Source: Bryobacteraceae bacterium (lineage in GTDB: Bacteria > Acidobacteriota > Terriglobia > Bryobacterales > Bryobacteraceae). From it: a stretch of DNA of 64,000 nt. The notes beneath the pieces are model-generated. The model ran no database searches. It had not been told where the DNA came from and saw only the letters and a program-made list of their open reading frames with translations. Made by a program: the position numbers and the translations under genes. Positions 1 to 8,874 of this stretch are shown one piece after another (the first letter of the stretch is position 1; each line of letters opens with the position of its first letter). The stretch is from contig JASHNT010000084.1 in NCBI GenBank assembly GCA_030041495.1, forward strand, positions 62,001 to 126,000. Direction: 5' to 3'.

Positions 1-317
1 TAAGACCAGAGCGTGACATAAAGACTCTTCCCAGGCGGAAGGCCGGCGAGCTGACCCTGCGTTCCGCTGATCAGCGAAGAATCGCCGGCACTGCTGTCGC
101 CGATACTGGGACCCAAAAGCAGCCGGTAGTTCGGCGTGTTGGTTCCCTGATTCCACGTGAACGTGGCCGGATCTTGCGCGACCGCTTGATCCGCAGCCGG
201 GCAAACCAGCCGCGCGGCAACCGGAGTTGTGGCCGTCGAGGCGCCGGGGTTGGGCGCGTTCTGGGCAACCGCGGACATCGCGGCAACCAGAATCAAGAGC
301 GGCGTTCTAAGCGGCAT
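1..317 (-). CDS. Exported protein of unknown function, partial (cut by left edge)
   Basis: The reading frame opens at an ATG (complement 317-315) and stays open to the window edge, giving about 105 N-terminal residues. The first 20 residues (MPLRTPLLILVAAMSAVAQ) form a Sec signal peptide ending in an A-x-A-like site. The rest is Ala/Thr/Pro rich, then has a stretch with TFTWNQGTNTPNYRLLLG, which resembles the opening strands of fibronectin-III-like or Ig-like folds in acidobacterial surface proteins. An AAGAGGTG ribosome site lies about 8 bases upstream of the start. It is divergent from the dienelactone hydrolase gene at 444. Function cannot be assigned without the missing C-terminus. Confidence 0.6.
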   Translation of the reverse strand, partial: MPLRTPLLILVAAMSAVAQNAPNPGASTATTPVAARLVCPAADQAVAQDPATFTWNQGTNTPNYRLLLGPSIGDSSAGDSSLISGTQGQLAGLPPGKSLYVTLWS

Positions 318-361
318 CGCGTGCACCTCTTTCGTCCATTATTGAACGATTCCGGCGTTGC

Positions 362-380
362 CCACAGCCGGGCCCTGTGG
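362..380. promoter_or_regulatory. Short inverted repeat between divergent genes
   Basis: CCACAG, seven bases, then CTGTGG: perfect 6-base arms in the 126-base gap between the divergent genes starting at 317 (-) and 444 (+). The position suits an operator for either gene, but such a short palindrome may be chance in GC-rich DNA. Confidence 0.2.
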
Positions 381-443
381 ATGTAAACTATTTCGAGTAC
401 GCGCGCAGGTTGCCGCGCAAACAGACGTCGATAAGGAGCGAAT

Positions 444-1307
444 ATGTGCGATCAAGATCATTCTGAGCAGGACTTACAGGATTACGAAGCTCGTGGTTTG
501 GTGACGCGAAAACAATTCGGCGTCATGTTGGGGGCGGGTATCGCGATGATGCTGCCGAAGGTGGCCAACGCGGCCGAGGTGACGGAGACTGATGTGAACA
601 TCAAAACTCCGGACGGCACCTGCGATGCTTACTTCGTGCATCCTTCCAGCGGCACGGCTGCGGGAGTGCTGGTGTGGCCGGACATCTTCGGGCTGCGGCC
701 GGCGTTTCGACAGATGGGCAAGCGGCTGGCGGAATCGGGTTATTCGGTTCTGGTGGTGAACCCGTTCTACCGGACCCAGAGGGCTCCGACGGCATCTAAG
801 GGCGCTGCGACTCAGATCCAGGAATTGATGCCGCTGGCGCGAAGCCTGAATGAGACCACGAACGTGACGGATGCGAAAACGTTCGTCGCATGGCTGGATC
901 AGCAGCGCCCGGTCGCCAAGAATCGCAAGATGGGCACGCAGGGATACTGCATGGGAGGCTCAATGGCGTTTCGCACCGCGTACGCCATGCCGGACCGCGT
1001 CGGCGCCGTGGCCTCCTTCCACGGCGGCAACGGACTGGTGACCAATATGCCGAACAGTCCGCACCTTGAGGCCGCTAAGACCAAGGCGCAGTTTCTGGTC
1101 GCAATTGCGCAAAACGACGATATGACCGCCCCCACCGAGAAGGACGTGATGAAAGAGACCTTCGGTAAGGCGGGTTTGCAAGCGGAGATCGAAGTGTACC
1201 CCGCCATGCACGGCTGGTGCCCGCCGGATTCCGGCGTCTACAGCGAGCCTCAGGCTGAGAAAGCCTGGAGCCGTCTGCTGGCGCTGTACGGCAAGGCGCT
1301 GGCCTGA
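444..1307 (+). CDS. Dienelactone hydrolase family alpha/beta-hydrolase, exported
   Basis: 287 residues. The N-terminus has a basic stretch followed by a hydrophobic segment (TRKQFGVMLGAGIAMMLPKV, residues 21-40) ending at ANA-A, so export is likely; the leader is unusually long and has K rather than RR at the twin-arginine site. The body is a DLH fold: nucleophile elbow GYCMGG with Cys169, acidic residue in QNDD (225-226), and His256 in AMHGW, matching the Cys-Asp-His triad of dienelactone hydrolases. These cleave cyclic enol-lactones in aromatic ring-fission pathways, but family members also hydrolyse other esters, so the substrate is open. A GGAG ribosome site precedes the ATG. It stands alone, 170 bases ahead of the next gene. 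Confidence 0.85.
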   Translation: MCDQDHSEQDLQDYEARGLVTRKQFGVMLGAGIAMMLPKVANAAEVTETDVNIKTPDGTCDAYFVHPSSGTAAGVLVWPDIFGLRPAFRQMGKRLAESGYSVLVVNPFYRTQRAPTASKGAATQIQELMPLARSLNETTNVTDAKTFVAWLDQQRPVAKNRKMGTQGYCMGGSMAFRTAYAMPDRVGAVASFHGGNGLVTNMPNSPHLEAAKTKAQFLVAIAQNDDMTAPTEKDVMKETFGKAGLQAEIEVYPAMHGWCPPDSGVYSEPQAEKAWSRLLALYGKALA

Positions 1308-1321
1308 GCTGCTAAGGAACG

Positions 1322-1402
1322 GCCCGCAAAACGGAGCCTGGCCGCGGTCGATGGAGGCGGTTCCTCTGATGTTTCGAGGGCCGCGACCGGCCCTTTGCGG
1401 GC
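1322..1402. other. Long nested inverted repeat in the 1308-1477 gap
   Basis: Outer arms GCCCGCAAA (1322-1330) and TTTGCGGGC (1394-1402) are a perfect 9-base inverted repeat. Inside it, GGCC (1340-1343) can pair with GGCC (1389-1392), and GGTCG (1346-1350) with CGACC (1384-1388), so RNA from this gap could form a stepped hairpin of about 80 bases. No T-run follows, so it is not a classical terminator. It could be a leader or 3'-end structure. Confidence 0.35.
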
Positions 1403-1477
1403 TGTTGGGCGCGCCGGGATTCGGAGCGTTTGGCAGGCGCTCAAGTCCGGCGCATTTGTGCGTCTGGAGGACCTAAA

Positions 1478-2776
1478 ATGAATGTGAAACTTTCGGTGGC
1501 TCTGCCGGCGATTACCGCTCTTGCGGCCTTCACATTGGCGCTCGATCCCAACGCCGCGCTCGCCCAGAACAACGGAGGGCAAGGGCGCGCAGGACAACAG
1601 GCTCCTGTGCCGGGCCAAGGCAGGGGAGGACGCCGCGCTCCTCCGCCGATTCTGGGACCTCCTCCGGGCGTACAGCCTTTGCCCATCGACTTGTTCACGT
1701 CCAAGAATTTCTACAAAGACAAAGATTCGTGGATGGATAAGCGCTACTACCGCTGCAACACGCCGCGGCTTCTCTCCGAGATGTGGAACCAGCAGCGTAT
1801 GGGCTCCAATCCGCCTACGTCGGCGTCCTGGGGCAACTGCGATGACGATCTGAAGCGCGAAAGCATCCTAAGCCCGTATCCATACAAGACGGCGAAAGAG
1901 CATTACGAAGCACTGCTGGCCGCGGCGAAGGCCAAGGGCGGGCCGACCGTCTACACCAAAGCGAATGTGCCGGACTGGGACGGCTACTATCAGCGTGATA
2001 CGCAGGCTGACCATGGCTCGGAATGGATTTGGGGAGTCAGCCAGGCGCCGACGGTGCTCTCTTTGCTCACTCCGGAGTATCAGCAGCGCATGGTGCAGTT
2101 GATTTATCACGAGGCGGTGACCAACGCTCCGCAATGGAACGCGTCGTTCTGCTACCCGGAAGGATTCATCCGCTGGTGGGCCCAGCCTTCGCAGGCCGGA
2201 AATTTCCAGCTCACCATGAGCACTTGGAACGTCCAGTTCATTTCCGGCATCGCGGACAACTTTCTGCGGCAGGTGATGGTGGGCAAAACCGAGCACGTGC
2301 AAAAGGTGCTTCAGTGGTACGGCGAGACCATCGGATTCTGGGACGGAACCACTCTGGTCACCTGGACGGCGAATATTCAGGGCTGGACTCTGACGCACTC
2401 GATGTTTGAAACCAGCGACAAGCTAGAGACGGTGGAGACGTTCAAGCCGGCCTATGACGCTAGCGGCAAGTTCATCGGCCTAGACCACGAGGCGATTTTC
2501 TACGATCCCGTCGCCTTCGTCGCGCCGGTGCGCGCCAGCTACCGCTTCGTCCGGCGCGCGACTCCGGACGATCCTAATCGCCGCTACACCTACATCGAGT
2601 GCCTTAGCAACATCAAGGACGTCAACGGCAGGCCGACGCAGCTCACCGCAGCCGATCCGGATTACGTGGACTACTACGGACGGCCGTGGGCCAAGGACTG
2701 GGAGAAGTATTTCGAGGCTGGGTGGGATAAACCGGACGACCAGCTTCCGCAAGACATTCTCGATCTTTTCAAGTAG
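1478..2776 (+). CDS. Exported protein of unknown function, acidobacterial type
   Basis: About 432 residues from the ATG at 1478, chosen because CTGGAGG lies 7-8 bases upstream and because it starts a clean signal peptide ([18 protein letters not shown], cleavage near ALAQ). A Gly/Gln/Pro/Arg-rich linker (about residues 30-65) follows, then a mature domain rich in Trp and Tyr. The segment with [17 protein letters not shown] and the following [10 protein letters not shown] resembles, by eye, the WDGDTMVVDTSGF / LHVIERF region of the proteins at 8069 and 31469, so it may be a distant, larger relative. No catalytic motif is recognised. It lies just upstream of cassette 1 on the same strand. Confidence 0.7.
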   Translation: MNVKLSVALPAITALAAFTLALDPNAALAQNNGGQGRAGQQAPVPGQGRGGRRAPPPILGPPPGVQPLPIDLFTSKNFYKDKDSWMDKRYYRCNTPRLLSEMWNQQRMGSNPPTSASWGNCDDDLKRESILSPYPYKTAKEHYEALLAAAKAKGGPTVYTKANVPDWDGYYQRDTQADHGSEWIWGVSQAPTVLSLLTPEYQQRMVQLIYHEAVTNAPQWNASFCYPEGFIRWWAQPSQAGNFQLTMSTWNVQFISGIADNFLRQVMVGKTEHVQKVLQWYGETIGFWDGTTLVTWTANIQGWTLTHSMFETSDKLETVETFKPAYDASGKFIGLDHEAIFYDPVAFVAPVRASYRFVRRATPDDPNRRYTYIECLSNIKDVNGRPTQLTAADPDYVDYYGRPWAKDWEKYFEAGWDKPDDQLPQDILDLFK

Positions 2777-2827
2777 CTCGCGCTTCACCGCTGCACGCGC
2801 CCATGCGATATCATTGTGGACGATTGT

Positions 2828-5245
2828 ATGCAGGGGCGAAGATGGCGGTTTTATTGGCACTTAGCCGCAATGGCCGCGGCCTGTTGCGTCCTCTCCGCCG
2901 GGCCGGTGGATAGCGCCGCCGTTAGCGCCAATCCCGTTCACGGACTCCTCATTCAATACTGCGTCACCTGTCACAACCAGAAGCTGAAGACCGGCGGGTT
3001 GACCCTCGATAACGTGGACCTGACCCAGGTTCCGGCGCATGCGGCCACCTGGGAGAAGGTGATCGTCAAGCTGCGCTCCGGGACCATGCCGCCGGCGGGC
3101 GTTCGCCGGCCGGATCGGGCGACCTACGATGCCGCGGCTGAGTGGATCGAGGACCAGATCGATCAAGCCGCGGCCGGTCATCCTTACGCGGGCCGGCCGG
3201 CGCTGCACCGGATGAATCGAACCGAGTACGCCAATGCGGTTCGCGACCTGCTGGACTTGGAGATTCCGGTGAAGGAGCTGCTTCCGCCGGACGATTCGGC
3301 CTTCGGCTTCGATAATAACGCCGACATGCTGGGCGTGTCGCCCGCGCTCGAAGAGCGGTATCTGACGGCCGCCGGCAAGATCGCGAGCCTGGCGGTGGGA
3401 GATCCCCGCCAACCCGCCGGGAGCGAGACCTGGCGCATCCGGCAGGACCTGTCGCAGGACCGGCATATCGACGGCACGCCTCTGGGAACCGTGGGAGGGA
3501 TTTCGGTCCGCTACGTTTTTCCGCTCGATGGGCGCTATCAGTTCCAGGCCAAGCTGTATCGCACCAATCTGAACATCATGCGCGGATTGGAGACGCCTCA
3601 CCAGGTCGAATTCAGCCTGGACGGCCGCCGCATTCACCTAGCGCTAATCGGCGGAAACCAGGATCTGGCAGATTTGTTTGAGAAGCCCACCGACACCGGA
3701 GACGCCGTCGACGCCCGCTTGCGCGTTGACGTTCCCGTAACCGCCGGTCCCCACACGATTGCGGTGGCGTTCTTGAACAATCCTCAGTTCGCTGAGCCCA
3801 CGCGGCTTCAGCCGTTCCTGCGCAGCTCCGTCGACAATTTCGATTGGAGCGGGCATCCGCATCTGCAGATGGTGACGGTAAGCGGACCCTTCGACGCCGA
3901 CGGCCCCGGCGACACGCTTAGCCGGAGACGGATCTTTGTCTGTTATCCGAAGCAGCCGTCAGCCGCGGATGAGTGCGCGCGCCGGATCGTCTCGGGCTTG
4001 ATCGCGCGGGCTTATCGTGAACCGACGGTTGCGGAAACCGACGTCGAGCGCGCGATGGCGGTGTACCGCTCGGCGAGCCAGCAAGATTCCGTGCGAGGTT
4101 TCGAAGCTGGAATCGAGGCCTCCGTCGAACGGATTCTGGCCAGCCCGAAGTTCATCTTCCGCTCCGAACAAGACCCGCCGGGACTTGCGCCGGGAAGCGT
4201 GTATTCGCTGCGCGGCGCCGGTCTCGCTTCGCGGCTGTCGTTCTTTTTGTGGAGCAGCATTCCGGATGAGGCTCTGCTGCACGCCGCGGCGCAGGGCCGA
4301 TTAAACGATCCGAAGACCCTTGAAGCAGAAGCCCGCCGCATGCTGGCCGATCCGCGCGCCGAGGCTCTGGTCAGCAACTTCGCGGGCCAATGGCTGCAGC
4401 TTCGCAATCTGGCGAACGTGCAGCCGAACACTGACGAATTCCCGAATTTCGACGACAACTTGAGACAGGCGTTCCGCCGTGAGACAGAACTGTTGTTTCA
4501 AACGGTTCTCTCGGAAAATCGCAGCGTTGTGGATCTTCTTGATGCCGATTTCACTTTCGTCAATCAGCGGCTGGCCGAGCATTACGGAATCCCCAATGTG
4601 TACGGCTCGAATTTCCGGCGCGTGGCGATTACCGATGATGCTCGCCGGGGGCTCTTGGGACAGGGGAGCATCCTCGCTTTGACTTCGCATGCCGAACGCA
4701 CTTCGCCGGTGGTTCGCGGCAAATGGATTCTCGAGAATTTGCTTGGATTGGAGGTGCCTCCTCCGCCGCCCGATGTGCCGCCGTTGAAGCCGACTCCGGA
4801 CGGCGAGAAGCCGAAGACCATGCGGGAGCAGATGGCGGAGCATCGCGCGAGCCCGGTGTGTGCGTCGTGCCACAAAACTCTGGACCCCATCGGTTTCGCC
4901 CTCGAAAATTTCGACGCTGTCGGCGCATGGCGAACCGAGGAAGCCGGGAAGCCTGTAGACGCTTCTGGCGAGCTTGCGGACGGCACGAAGGTCAATGGGG
5001 TGGTCGCTTTGCGGAACGCGATCTTGAGCCGCCGTGAAGTCTTCGTTCAAACGGTGACAGAAAAACTGATGATCTACGCCTTGGGCCGCGGTCTGGATTA
5101 TCGCGACATGCCCGCGGTGCGTCAAATCGTGCGGGATTCGCAAAAGAACAACTACAGCCTGGCGAGCCTGATTTTGGGCGTGGCCGACAGCCCGCCGTTT
5201 CGCATGAACACTGTGCCACAGCAAGCAACGGGAGGAGCGCAATGA
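2828..5245 (+). CDS. DUF1592-family di-haem protein (PSCyt1/PSD1 type), cassette 1
   Basis: About 805 residues from the ATG at 2828; a GTG four codons upstream is the alternative. A signal peptide is followed by the domain order of this family: a cytochrome-c-like module with CVTCH near residue 45, a DUF1587 segment (HRMNRTEYANAVRDLL), a carbohydrate-binding-like middle region, DUF1595 (RRIVSGLIARAYREP), DUF1592 (GLASRLSFFLWSSIPDE), DUF1588 with a second haem motif CASCH near residue 677 followed by DPIGFALENFD, and C-terminal DUF1585. Two CxxCH motifs imply covalent haem in the periplasm. Family members are abundant in Planctomycetes and Acidobacteria; their reaction is unknown. The TGA overlaps the next ATG (ATGA at 5242), so translation is probably coupled to the DUF1552 gene. 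Confidence 0.92.
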   Translation: MQGRRWRFYWHLAAMAAACCVLSAGPVDSAAVSANPVHGLLIQYCVTCHNQKLKTGGLTLDNVDLTQVPAHAATWEKVIVKLRSGTMPPAGVRRPDRATYDAAAEWIEDQIDQAAAGHPYAGRPALHRMNRTEYANAVRDLLDLEIPVKELLPPDDSAFGFDNNADMLGVSPALEERYLTAAGKIASLAVGDPRQPAGSETWRIRQDLSQDRHIDGTPLGTVGGISVRYVFPLDGRYQFQAKLYRTNLNIMRGLETPHQVEFSLDGRRIHLALIGGNQDLADLFEKPTDTGDAVDARLRVDVPVTAGPHTIAVAFLNNPQFAEPTRLQPFLRSSVDNFDWSGHPHLQMVTVSGPFDADGPGDTLSRRRIFVCYPKQPSAADECARRIVSGLIARAYREPTVAETDVERAMAVYRSASQQDSVRGFEAGIEASVERILASPKFIFRSEQDPPGLAPGSVYSLRGAGLASRLSFFLWSSIPDEALLHAAAQGRLNDPKTLEAEARRMLADPRAEALVSNFAGQWLQLRNLANVQPNTDEFPNFDDNLRQAFRRETELLFQTVLSENRSVVDLLDADFTFVNQRLAEHYGIPNVYGSNFRRVAITDDARRGLLGQGSILALTSHAERTSPVVRGKWILENLLGLEVPPPPPDVPPLKPTPDGEKPKTMREQMAEHRASPVCASCHKTLDPIGFALENFDAVGAWRTEEAGKPVDASGELADGTKVNGVVALRNAILSRREVFVQTVTEKLMIYALGRGLDYRDMPAVRQIVRDSQKNNYSLASLILGVADSPPFRMNTVPQQATGGAQ

Positions 5246-6573
5246 AGGTTGTTTTCAAGAAGGCTCTGTCGCGGAGGACGTTGCTGCGCGGCGCAGGAAC
5301 CGCGCTATCGCTGCCTTTGTTGGACGCGATGTTTCCGGCGCTCGCGCCGCAAGCCAAGGCTGCCGCTCTGCCGCGATTGCGCTTTGGAGTTTCTTACATC
5401 CCCAACGGCGCGATCATGCAGCAGTTCACGCCCAAGCAAGCCGGCACCGGCTTCGAATTCCCGGAAATCCTCAAGCCGCTGGAGCCTTTTCGCGAGCAAC
5501 TGGCCGTGGTCACGAACCTCACGCGCTCGCATCCCGGCAGCCAGGTGGGCGACCACGCCGTGAGCGCAGCCGGGTTCCTCACCGGGGTCTGGCCCAAGCG
5601 CACCGAAGCCGAAGACGTCCTGGCGAACACCACCATCGATCAAATCGTCGCGCAGCAGATCGGGCAAGACGCGCCGTTGCCTTCGCTTGAACTCGCCACC
5701 GAGGATTTTACCGGTTACGTCGGCGGCTGCTCGCCCGGATTCAGTTGCGCGTACATGAACACGATTTCCTGGAGCACGCCCCAGACTCCGCTGCCGATGG
5801 AGACCAATCCGCGAGCGGTGTTCGAGCGCCTTTTTGGAGAACCGGGCAATGCGCAGGAGCGTTCGCAGCGGCTGCGCGATGAACGGAGCGTGCTCGATTC
5901 GATCGCCGAGGATGCTCGCGACCTGGAGCAAACTCTCGGCGCACACGACCGCGCCCGGTTGACCGAATATCTCGATAACATCCGGGAACTCGAGCGCCGC
6001 ATCGAGCAAGTGGAGGCTCGCAATCGCACGGACGTGAACGCTCCCGACGCCCCCATCGGCACACCGGATTCGTTCGAGGAACACGTCGGTCTGATGTTCG
6101 ACCTGACCGCGGCGGCGTTTGCCTCGGACGCGACGCGCGTGTTTACGTTCATGATGTCGCGCGAGCTGAGCCAGCGCACCTATCCGCAGATCGGCGTCAC
6201 GGAGCAGCATCATTCGGTGTCGCATCATTTGAACAAGCCGGACAAGATGGCGCAAGTGGTGAAAATCAACAGCTACTACATGCGCCTCTACATCAAGTTT
6301 TTGGAAAAACTGCGGGCGACTCCAGATGGCGACGGCAGTGTGCTGGATCACTCGCTGCTGGTTTACGGCGCGGGCATGGGCGATTCCAACGCCCACGCTT
6401 CCGATCCTCTGCCGATGGTGCTGGTGGGCGGAGGAGTGGGTAAGGGAGACCGGCACGTGGAGTTGCCGGTTCGCACGCCGGTGGGAAATCTGTGGCGCAA
6501 TGTAGCGGCGAAGTACGGCCGGCCGATGGATCAATTCGGCGACAGCACGGGGATCGCGGATGTTCTATCGTAG
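5242..6573 (+). CDS. DUF1552 family Tat-exported protein, cassette 1
   Basis: 443 residues. The N-terminus LSRRTLLRGAGTALSLPLLD is a twin-arginine signal. The mature part shows conserved features shared with the window's other two DUF1552 proteins: a GAIM motif after FxYxPHG-type strands, LPSLEL, SYxxTxSW-type strand, PMETNPRAVFERLFG, the ERRIEQVEARN helix, and SHHLNKPDKM followed by SLLVYGAGMGDSNAH. The family is thought to resemble DUF1501/alkaline-phosphatase-like folds; no reaction is established. It overlaps the DUF1592 gene by four bases upstream and the ankyrin gene by 14 bases downstream, an arrangement that implies a single translational unit. Confidence 0.92.
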   Translation: MKVVFKKALSRRTLLRGAGTALSLPLLDAMFPALAPQAKAAALPRLRFGVSYIPNGAIMQQFTPKQAGTGFEFPEILKPLEPFREQLAVVTNLTRSHPGSQVGDHAVSAAGFLTGVWPKRTEAEDVLANTTIDQIVAQQIGQDAPLPSLELATEDFTGYVGGCSPGFSCAYMNTISWSTPQTPLPMETNPRAVFERLFGEPGNAQERSQRLRDERSVLDSIAEDARDLEQTLGAHDRARLTEYLDNIRELERRIEQVEARNRTDVNAPDAPIGTPDSFEEHVGLMFDLTAAAFASDATRVFTFMMSRELSQRTYPQIGVTEQHHSVSHHLNKPDKMAQVVKINSYYMRLYIKFLEKLRATPDGDGSVLDHSLLVYGAGMGDSNAHASDPLPMVLVGGGVGKGDRHVELPVRTPVGNLWRNVAAKYGRPMDQFGDSTGIADVLS

Positions 6574-8068
6574 CGCAGTAGTGTTACTCGTGTGCGCCGG
6601 AGTTGTGCAGGCGGGTTCGCCGGCCTCTTCTTTGGCCGAGGCCGTCCGCAATGGCGATATAGCCCAGGTCCGCGCGCTGCTGCGCCAGCACGTCGATATG
6701 AGTGCGCAGGAGCCGGACGGATCGACCGCGCTGGATTGGGCCGTGCAAGCCGATAATGCCGAGCTCGCGGAGTTGCTACTCAGGGCCGGGGCCAGCGCGA
6801 TTACGCAAACGCCGGACGGCGTCACTCCGCTTTCCCTTGCCGCGCAAAACGGCAATGCCGCGATCGCGAAAGCCCTGCTCGATGCCGGGGCAGATCCCAA
6901 CCAGAAGCTCGCGGGAGGCGAAACCGTCCTGATGGCTGCGGCCCGCAACGGCAACGCGGAATTCTTGAACGCGCTGCTCGCGCACGGTGCTCAAGTTAAC
7001 GACAAGAGCAGCGCTTTCGGCGAGACGGCTCTGATGGTCGCCGCGGACGCAAATAAACCCGAAGCCGCTCGCGCGCTAATCGACCACGGAGCGGAGGTCA
7101 ATGGACGCTCCGTTAAGCTCGAATATCCCAAGGACCGGTTCGGCCTGGAAGGCGTCTTGACGATTCTGCCGCACGGGGATTGGACCGCTCTGATGTACGC
7201 GGCGCGCCAAGGGTCGGCGGAAGCCGCACGGGTGCTGTGCGAAGCCGGTGCAGACGTGAACGCAGTCGATCCGGACGGCACTTCCGCCCTGGTGTTGGCG
7301 ATCATCAACGGGCACTTCGATACCGCCGCGGTCTTGCTGGATTGCGGCGCAAATCCTAATCTCGCCGATAGCGCGGGGATGGGGCCGCTGTATGCCGCCG
7401 TGGACATGAATACGCTTGGCGAAATTTACGGACAGCCGCCCCGCCCGTCCACCGACAAGCTGCAGGCTCCGGACCTGATGAAGCTGCTGCTGGGGAAAGG
7501 CGCGGACCCGAACGGTAGGCTGAAGGGTCCCACACTGCAGCGGGCGCATACTCCGGGCGAGCCCACTCTCAATACCGGTTCGACGCCGCTGATGCGCGCC
7601 GCGAAGAACGGCGACGTGGAGGCGATTGAGTTGCTCGCGTCCCATGGCGCGGACGTGAACGCGGTCGCGAAGAACGGGACCACGGCGCTGATGTTCGCCG
7701 CGGGCCTGGGCCGAGGGGTCGGGACATTCGCCAAGGACTATGCCACCGATACCCAGATGCTCGCCGCGGCGAAGACTTTAGTGGCGCTGGGCGCCGATGT
7801 CAACGCGATCAGCGCAGCGGGTCAAACCCCGATGCATTTCGCTGCGGAGGCCACGGATGCGAATCTTCCACAGCCCTCTGACGACATGGTACGGTTTTTG
7901 GCCGCTCATGGCGTCAAATTGGACGTTGTGGATAAACAGGGACGCACGCCGGTGGAGATGGCGCAGGGCAAAGGTCTTCGCGGCCGGGCTGGGGGCCCGG
8001 TCAAGGCCCGTGAGAGCACCATCGCTCTGCTGCACGCTTTGATGAGCGGGCAGTCGAGTTCTCAGTAG
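6560..8068 (+). CDS. Secreted ankyrin-repeat protein, cassette 1
   Basis: 502 residues. The ATG at 6560 lies inside the end of the DUF1552 gene. A signal peptide (to about residue 26) is followed by ankyrin repeats of about 33 residues, recognisable by repeated G-x-TAL / A-x-xG-x-xE-xAxxLLxxGADVN patterns, with longer inserts between repeats (for example around KLEYPKDRFGLEG and GQPPRPSTDKL). Ankyrin repeats bind proteins, so this is probably a periplasmic or surface adaptor for its operon partners. Its stop abuts the stop of the convergent gene (8068/8069). Confidence 0.93.
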   Translation: MFYRSAVVLLVCAGVVQAGSPASSLAEAVRNGDIAQVRALLRQHVDMSAQEPDGSTALDWAVQADNAELAELLLRAGASAITQTPDGVTPLSLAAQNGNAAIAKALLDAGADPNQKLAGGETVLMAAARNGNAEFLNALLAHGAQVNDKSSAFGETALMVAADANKPEAARALIDHGAEVNGRSVKLEYPKDRFGLEGVLTILPHGDWTALMYAARQGSAEAARVLCEAGADVNAVDPDGTSALVLAIINGHFDTAAVLLDCGANPNLADSAGMGPLYAAVDMNTLGEIYGQPPRPSTDKLQAPDLMKLLLGKGADPNGRLKGPTLQRAHTPGEPTLNTGSTPLMRAAKNGDVEAIELLASHGADVNAVAKNGTTALMFAAGLGRGVGTFAKDYATDTQMLAAAKTLVALGADVNAISAAGQTPMHFAAEATDANLPQPSDDMVRFLAAHGVKLDVVDKQGRTPVEMAQGKGLRGRAGGPVKARESTIALLHALMSGQSSSQ

Positions 8069-8857
8069 CTATTTTCCCACCATGTGAGCGGGGTCGCGAT
8101 TATTCTCTTCGCAGATGTGCTCCATCAATTCGTCGCTGGGGCGCAGGTGCGCGGCCTCGTGGACGCTCCACTGTTTGGTGTAGGCCTTGGGATCGTCGAT
8201 CGTAATGTCGATGCTCAACGAGCCGTAATTCCGGCGCGTGAAGCGCTCGATCACGTGAAGCTGATCGCTGGCCGGATGGCCCTCCATATCCAGCCATCCC
8301 TGGTCTTTGAAACCGCTCGTATCCACCACCATCGTGTCGCCGTCCCAATGGCCGACGGAGTAACCTTGCCAGGCAGGCTGCGGATCCTTCGGCAACTCGC
8401 GGCCGTCGGTAAAGATCTGGCGGAAGATGGTGCGCGACTCATACAGGATCGCGATTAATCCGTTCGTCTGAACAATTTTGAAAGGCGCCGGAACAGCGTC
8501 TTTTTCGGGGATTCCCGAAGGCAGACAGCGCGCGCCGGGATGGTCCACGCTATTGGTCGCCTCGCGTTGTTTGAGAAGCTGCGCCGCCCAGGGCGTTAAC
8601 GGAACATCTTCGGGCTTCATGTCGGCGGCGATATTGAGCAGCAATTTTGGCATCTGAGCTTCGCTGTATTGCTCCCAGAGGCCGGATAAGTCGGGCTTGC
8701 CGTCGGCGGTGCGAGGCGTTGGCGCCGTCATATCCACCTTGCCGTCCGCCTTGCGGGGAGCGTTCTTCGCGATGTTCGGATCCCACTGCGCTTGGGCAGG
8801 CAAGCTCAGCCCCAAAGCGGCGGCGCAAATAATCCAATAGATGCGATCGAATTTCAT
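8069..8857 (-). CDS. Small exported protein with ADGKPDLSGLW motif, unknown function
   Basis: About 262 residues from the ATG at 8857, preceded by a GGGGGGA ribosome site and starting a clear signal peptide (MKFDRIYWIICAAALGLSL, cleavage after AQAQ). Characteristic features are RTADGKPDLSGLWEQ near the mature N-terminus, PWAAQLLKQR, CLPSGIP, the strand pattern ILYESRTIFRQIFTDGREL, GHWDGDTMVVDTSGF, and a C-terminal CEENNRDP. The protein at 31469 shares all of these and both sit directly downstream of a DUF8021-like gene. The family is common in soil acidobacteria; no function is known to me. The gap to the upstream gene stop (8875) is 17 bases. Confidence 0.82.
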   Translation of the reverse strand: MKFDRIYWIICAAALGLSLPAQAQWDPNIAKNAPRKADGKVDMTAPTPRTADGKPDLSGLWEQYSEAQMPKLLLNIAADMKPEDVPLTPWAAQLLKQREATNSVDHPGARCLPSGIPEKDAVPAPFKIVQTNGLIAILYESRTIFRQIFTDGRELPKDPQPAWQGYSVGHWDGDTMVVDTSGFKDQGWLDMEGHPASDQLHVIERFTRRNYGSLSIDITIDDPKAYTKQWSVHEAAHLRPSDELMEHICEENNRDPAHMVGK

Positions 8858-8874
8858 CGCGAAACAAATCCCCC

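Noticed and set aside
5305-6534. 409-residue open frame antisense to the DUF1552 gene
   Set aside because: Mirror frame of a GC-rich gene; His/Arg-rich composition, no signal peptide or motif, while the plus strand encodes a full conserved protein. The same applies to long antisense frames at 24840-26033, 41879-43060, 45798-47072 and 56569-57675.
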